Origin: Larix sibirica
Lineage: Eukaryota > Streptophyta > Pinopsida > Pinales > Pinaceae
Direction: 5' to 3'
Length of the DNA stretch: 10,580 bases
Assembly (NCBI GenBank): GCA_004151065.3
Contig: NWUY0300054743.1
Span: 11,039-21,618, forward strand
Part shown: positions 7,177 through 10,580 of the stretch, piece after piece
Layout of the letters: each line of letters starts with the position of its first letter
Numbering within the stretch: position 1 is the stretch's first letter
Translations under genes and position numbers: made by a program
The notes under the pieces: generated by a model
The model's database searches: none
What the model was told of the DNA's origin: nothing
The model's input: only the letters and a program-made list of their open reading frames with translations

Positions 7177-7632
7177 GTCTGGGGGGCGCGCAATAGTGTG
7201 GAATCCTCAGGTCATTCTTGGAAAGTAGAATCCTTAGTGCATGAATGTCCTTTAGACTTAGGAGTGTATAGCACACATGTGAACCTTTATGTGACATCTC
7301 TTGGACATCATGATGTAATAATAGGGATGGATTGGCTTGAATCCCATTGGGTTGTGCTAGACTATCGTAGTAAAACTCGTCGTTTTATAAATTATGAGGG
7401 CCAATCTATGAATCTCCAGGGAGAAAAGAGACTTGTTTCCTTGAGACTAATTCCAACTGTGCATTTGAAACGAAGTCTTAGGAAAGGATGTAAAATGTAT
7501 GTTGTGATGACCTTAAATGAGGAAGATCTTTCATCCCTAGAGCAATACCCAATTCTTTCAAAATTTGTTGATGTGTTTCCAAATGAGTTACCTGGTCTAC
7601 CTCCTAAGCATGAGATTGACTTTTCCATATAA
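7177..7632 (+). pseudogene. Retropepsin C-terminal part and protease-RT linker
   Basis: The frame is open from 7177 (after a TAA) to a TAA at 7630-7632. The protein shows HVNLYVTSLGHHDVIIGMDWL, the conserved second half of the plant Ty3/gypsy aspartic protease, where IIGMDWL is the hallmark strand. The catalytic Asp-Ser/Thr-Gly triplet would lie upstream and is missing, so this piece could not be a working protease. It continues into the linker, with a FVDVFPNELPGLPP stretch that normally precedes the reverse transcriptase. There is no support for a start codon of its own: GTG at 7198 is just an internal Val. The stop at 7630 breaks the join to the reverse transcriptase. Confidence 0.85.
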
Positions 7633-8395
7633 CTAAATCCTAGTATCGAACCTATATTTAAAGCTCCTTACTGAATGTCTGTGCCTAAACTTAGAGAGTT
7701 GCAGGTGCAACTTCAAGAATTATTGGATCAAGGTATGATTAGACCTAGAGTTTCATCTTGGGGAGCTCCAGTGATATTTGTAAAGAAGAAGGATGGATCT
7801 CTTTGGCTTTGTATTGATTATAGGAAGTTGAATCGTGTAACTATTAGAAATCAATATCCTTTACCATGCATTGATTATTTATTTGATCAAATGAAGGGAG
7901 CCACAGTGTTTTCCAAGATTGATCTTCAATCTGGGTATCACCCGCTTAGAGTTAAGGAAGAAGATATTCCAAAGACTACTTTTCGAACTCGTTTTGGTCA
8001 CTACGAGTTTGTAGTGGTTCCTTTTGGGTTATCTAATGCTCCATGAGTGTTTGTGAGCTTGATGAATGGTGTCTTCCATAAGTAGTTGGAGAAGTTTGTT
8101 CAAGTATTCCTTGATGATATTTTAATTTATTCCAAGACTCCAGAAGAGCATGAGGAGCACTTAAGAATGGTGTTGCAATGCTCAAGGGAAAACAAGCTTT
8201 ATGCCAAAATGTCCAAATGTTCTTTCTTCCAATCTTGGACATATTATTTCTAGTGAAGGCGTTGTTGTTGACCCGAGAAAAAATGATGCAATTTCAGAGT
8301 GGCCAACACCCTCTAATGTGCATGAAGTGCATAGTTTCATGGGTATGGCAGGATATTACAAAAGATTTGTGGAAGGATTTTTAAAAGAGCTAACC
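7633..8395 (+). pseudogene. Reverse transcriptase, broken
   Basis: Reverse transcriptase copies the element's RNA to DNA. The fragment has the finger motif [14 protein letters not shown], then [11 protein letters not shown], motif A in KIDLQSGYH (about 7917-7941), the PFGLSNAP motif just before 8044, and the catalytic FLDD box at 8107-8118. The thumb side begins at LGHIIS near 8234 and ends with [10 protein letters not shown]. The catalytic Asp residues are kept, but the frame is cut by stops at 7672, 8044 and 8083. It shifts to another frame near 8221-8234, with some residues lost, and back near 8385-8395. The longest uninterrupted piece is 7675-8043. No product can be made. Confidence 0.92.
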
Positions 8396-9003
8396 CAATC
8401 ACATCAGTTCTTAGGAAGGGAGCAATGTTTAAATGGACAGATGTGTGTACTCAAGCTTTTTCCAAGCTCAAGCAATGTTTAACCTCAACTCCGATATTAA
8501 AAGTACCAGATATGGATAGGCCATTTGCAGTATGTACTGACACATCCAAGGATGGATTGGGTGCAGTACTATCACAAAATGGTAAGGTGATTGCTTATGC
8601 CTCCCGAAAATTAAGACCTCATGAAGAAAACTATGCAACTCATGATTTGGAATTAGCAACCATAGTTCATGCTTTATGACTTTGGCGACATTATCTAGTG
8701 AGTAGAAAATTTGAGTTAAAAACAGATCATAGAGGATTGCAACATATATTTTATCAAAGTGATCTTAATGCTAGACAAAGATGTTGGTCAGAGCTTTTGA
8801 GTGAGTATGATTTTGACATAACTTACATCAAGGGTACTTTGAACAGAGTGGCCGATGCACTCAATCGAAGACCATGCATCTTCTCGGGAATTCCATTGAA
8901 GGTTGATTTACGAGATTGCATCTTAAGAGCACGAGATGAAGATGATTGGTGTAAGGAAGTTAGGGATGTCCTATGTGGGAAAAAGACTAGGAAAAACAAG
9001 ATT
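8396..9003 (+). pseudogene. RNase H domain and RNase H-integrase linker, broken
   Basis: RNase H removes the RNA strand of the RNA-DNA hybrid. The four acidic catalytic residues can all be found: Asp at 8539-8541 (CTDTSKDG), Glu at 8650-8652 (HDLELA), Asp at 8725-8727 (LKTDH) and Asp at 8854-8856 (VADAL). An in-frame TGA at 8677-8679 splits the domain after [12 protein letters not shown]. The frame then stays open through the linker and ends at a TGA after 9019, because the integrase continues in another frame from about 9003. The ATG at 8425 is an internal Met of the pol polyprotein, not a start. Confidence 0.9.
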
Positions 9004-9826
9004 GGAGGGGTATTCTTGTGATGGTGATAGTATGGTGAGATTCATGAAGAAAATTGTAGTCCCTGATAGAGATGGACTACGTGAGCTCATCTTGAGAGAA
9101 GCTCACTGTTCTTTGTATATGGATCACCCTGGCATCGAAAAGATGTATGTAGATCTAAAACAAATTTTCTTTTGGACTTCCATGAGGAAGGATATAGCTC
9201 TTTTTGTGGCAAAATGTTTGGAGTGCCAGCTAGTCAAGGCAAAGCATGGTCATCCAACAGGATTATTGCAACCACACAACATCCCAAAGTCCAAATGGGA
9301 GGAAATATCTATGGATTTTATTGTTGAATTTCCTGAAACGATCAGGAAGCATAATTCAATTTTGGTGGTGGTGGACAAACTAACTAAGAGTGCCCATTTT
9401 ATACTTGTTAGAGATACTTATAAATCTCCAAAGATAGCACGGGTAGTTATCAAGGAAATTGTTAGACTTCATGGTTTTCCTAAGAAAATCATTTTAGACA
9501 TGGCCTTTGTTTTCATAGGAAGATTTTGGACTAGTTTTCATGCAACCCTTCAAACTCATCTAAATTTCAGTACAACTTATCATCCAGAAACATATGGTCA
9601 AACTGAAAGAGTATATCAAGTCTTAGAAGATATGCTTCGAATGTATGTAATAGATCAGCAAACAAAGTGGGAAGAATGTCTTCCGCTAGTGGAGTTTGCA
9701 TACAATAATAGCTATCACCGCTCTCTTGGTATGGCACCTTATGAGTTGTTACATGGAAGACCTTGTAGGACACGTCAAAGTTGGAGGTTAGAGGATAGAA
9801 CCTTGGTAGGGCCTAAGATGCTTTAG
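9004..9826 (+). pseudogene. Integrase, zinc-binding and catalytic domains (longest intact pol piece)
   Basis: Integrase inserts the element's DNA copy into the genome. The zinc-binding HHCC set is complete: His at 9104-9106 and 9125-9127, Cys at 9215-9217 and 9224-9226. The catalytic triad is complete too: Asp at 9314-9316 (SMDFI), Asp at 9497-9499 (after KKIIL) and Glu at 9605-9607 (GQTERV), with exactly 35 residues between the second Asp and the Glu, as in the DD35E family. The frame runs without a break to a TAG at 9824. Some conserved neighbours are changed: after the second Asp the usual small/charged residues are replaced by MAFVF. The open frame begins upstream at 8936, but those first residues are out of frame with the RNase H linker. 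Confidence 0.93.
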
Positions 9827-10236
9827 GAAATGGAAGAACAGGTATCTTGTATAAGGAAAAGATTGAGGAGGCACAAGATAGCTATGTCGATATGCATAGA
9901 ATAGACCATAGTTATAAAGAAGGGTAATTTGTTTTCCTTCGTGTTAAACCTCAAAAAAGCTCCATTAGATTCGGAAAAGGGTCCAAGCTATCTCCACAAT
10001 TTGTTGGGCCTGTTGGGATCTTAGAAAAGATTGGACCTGTGGCATATCGTCTTGCTCTGTCGCTGGTTTTTCATCGTATGCACGATGTGTTTCATGTTTC
10101 AATATTGCGTAAATATGTTCCTTCTCATCTTCTAGATTGGCATCATTTACAAGTAACAGATGAGGGGGCTCTGATGGCAGAGCCAGGTTTGCATTTTGGA
10201 CCTGTTGTCACATCCATAGTAGCAGGGCTACCATGA
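9827..10236 (+). pseudogene. Integrase C-terminal part with GPY/F-like motif
   Basis: After the stop at 9824 the protein resumes with EMEEQVS in the same frame and changes frame at about 9859-9862 (EEAQD). It then meets a TAA at 9925-9927. From 9928 it is open to a TGA ending at 10236, with VFLRVKP, GKGSKLSPQFVGP, EKIGPVAYRLAL and HDVFHVSILRKYV. This matches the GPY/F module of chromovirus integrases, although the GPY/F residue itself is Val here. The expected chromodomain should follow LLDWHHLQV, but similarity ends near 10190 and nothing chromodomain-like is seen. The 65-residue ORF from 10039 starts inside this module and is not a gene. Confidence 0.88.
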
Positions 10237-10580
10237 CACAGATCAGCCCGTCAGAGGCATGAGCCAATCCTTTTACATGAGTTGAGTCGATGATGGTATA
10301 GGATGGAGATATTTTTCCAAGCTATTCAAAGGATGCAGAGCCACTTATTCCAGTTCCCCTTGTCATGACTGAACCCATCATGACCCTATTGAGATGTATT
10401 GGATGGGTTATGGTTCAATTACCTAAGCAACAAAGCAGCAGTTGGTCTACTTTTCTTTGCCCCATGCAGTCAGAGCAGTTCTTCATGGCTATATCAGAGA
10501 CAGGTATATGGTTGAGCAGGTATATATTTGGTATTTGGGTGTTATCATTTGTCTCTTTTGTCTATCTTAGTAGCTTTGAC
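10237..10580 (+). other. 3' flank of the retroelement with an open frame running off the window
   Basis: After the last retroelement similarity there is no polypurine tract or LTR start that I can identify. One plus frame is open from 10302 (after a TAG) to the window end, 93 codons. It includes KDAEPLIPVPLVMTEPIM and a hydrophobic C-terminal stretch (IFGIWVLSFVSFVYLSSF). I do not recognise it. Open length alone is weak evidence, and the hydrophobic tail largely follows from T-rich sequence. Confidence 0.2.

Larger units (their letters stand above)
7177..10236 (+). mobile_element. Decayed Ty3/gypsy LTR retrotransposon fragment (pol region)
   Basis: The domain order is protease tail, reverse transcriptase, RNase H, integrase, integrase C-terminal part, which is the Ty3/gypsy order (Ty1/copia puts integrase first). 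The wording of the RT and integrase is that of plant chromoviruses, closest in my judgement to the Tekay/Del group. Pol is broken by in-frame stops at 7630, 7672, 8044, 8083, 8677, 9824 and 9925, and by frame changes near 8221-8234, 8385-8395, 8975-9003 and 9859-9862. Gag, the protease DSG/DTG site, a chromodomain, primer-binding site, polypurine tract and LTRs are not found. The 5' edge lies next to a minisatellite and the 3' homology fades near 10190. It is a non-autonomous, dead fragment. Confidence 0.93.

Noticed and set aside
6420-7190. 5' LTR of the gypsy element
   Set aside because: No TG...CA ends, no primer-binding site and no matching copy after 10240 could be found in the window.
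6758-7297. Minus-strand open frames over the minisatellite and its flanks
   Set aside because: Their repeated DSRLHAL-type words come from translating the minisatellite; no protein family is involved.
1-10580. CRISPR array, defence island or biosynthetic cluster
   Set aside because: The window has eukaryotic split-gene structure and plant retroelement remnants; no regularly spaced repeats or clustered bacterial-type genes exist.

Overview
The window looks like plant nuclear DNA, most likely from a seed plant with a large, repeat-rich genome; a gymnosperm is my guess, not something the sequence proves. The reasons are a split plant-type gene with GT-AG introns, AT-rich flanks full of short repeats, and a decayed Ty3/gypsy retrotransposon of a plant chromovirus type. 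There are no bacterial operons, no CRISPR array, and no tRNA or rRNA gene that I can recognise.

Layout. Bases 1-3506 hold no gene I can identify: AT-rich sequence, short direct and inverted repeats, and several minus-strand open frames that look somewhat protein-like but match nothing I know. Bases 3507-5850 (minus strand) carry the last three exons of a PLP-dependent Cys/Met-metabolism enzyme of the cystathionine gamma-synthase/gamma-lyase family. All splice sites are canonical, the phases agree, and every catalytic residue expected in this part of the protein is present. The N-terminal exon or exons, about 75-90 residues plus any transit peptide, are not visible in the window.

Bases 5851-7195 are intergenic or long-intron sequence with an unidentified plus-strand open frame (6099-6293), a compound AT/GT microsatellite (6506-6535) and a minisatellite built on a GGAGTCTT core (6996-7171, including two 47-bp copies with one mismatch). 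This array ends just before a plus-strand Ty3/gypsy remnant (about 7177-10236). The remnant keeps the tail of the protease, then reverse transcriptase, RNase H, integrase and the integrase C-terminal part. It has at least seven in-frame stops and four frameshifts. Gag, the protease active site, a chromodomain, the primer-binding site and paired LTRs are not seen, so it is a dead fragment.

The enzyme gene and the retroelement are not functionally linked. If the missing 5' exons of the gene lie beyond base 10580, the retroelement sits in antisense orientation inside a very large intron. If they are absent, the enzyme gene is itself a 5'-truncated copy. I found no convincing new multi-gene system; the points most worth a second look are in the enzyme (a C-terminal deletion, an inserted loop, the Pro before SLGG) and in the minisatellite next to the retroelement.
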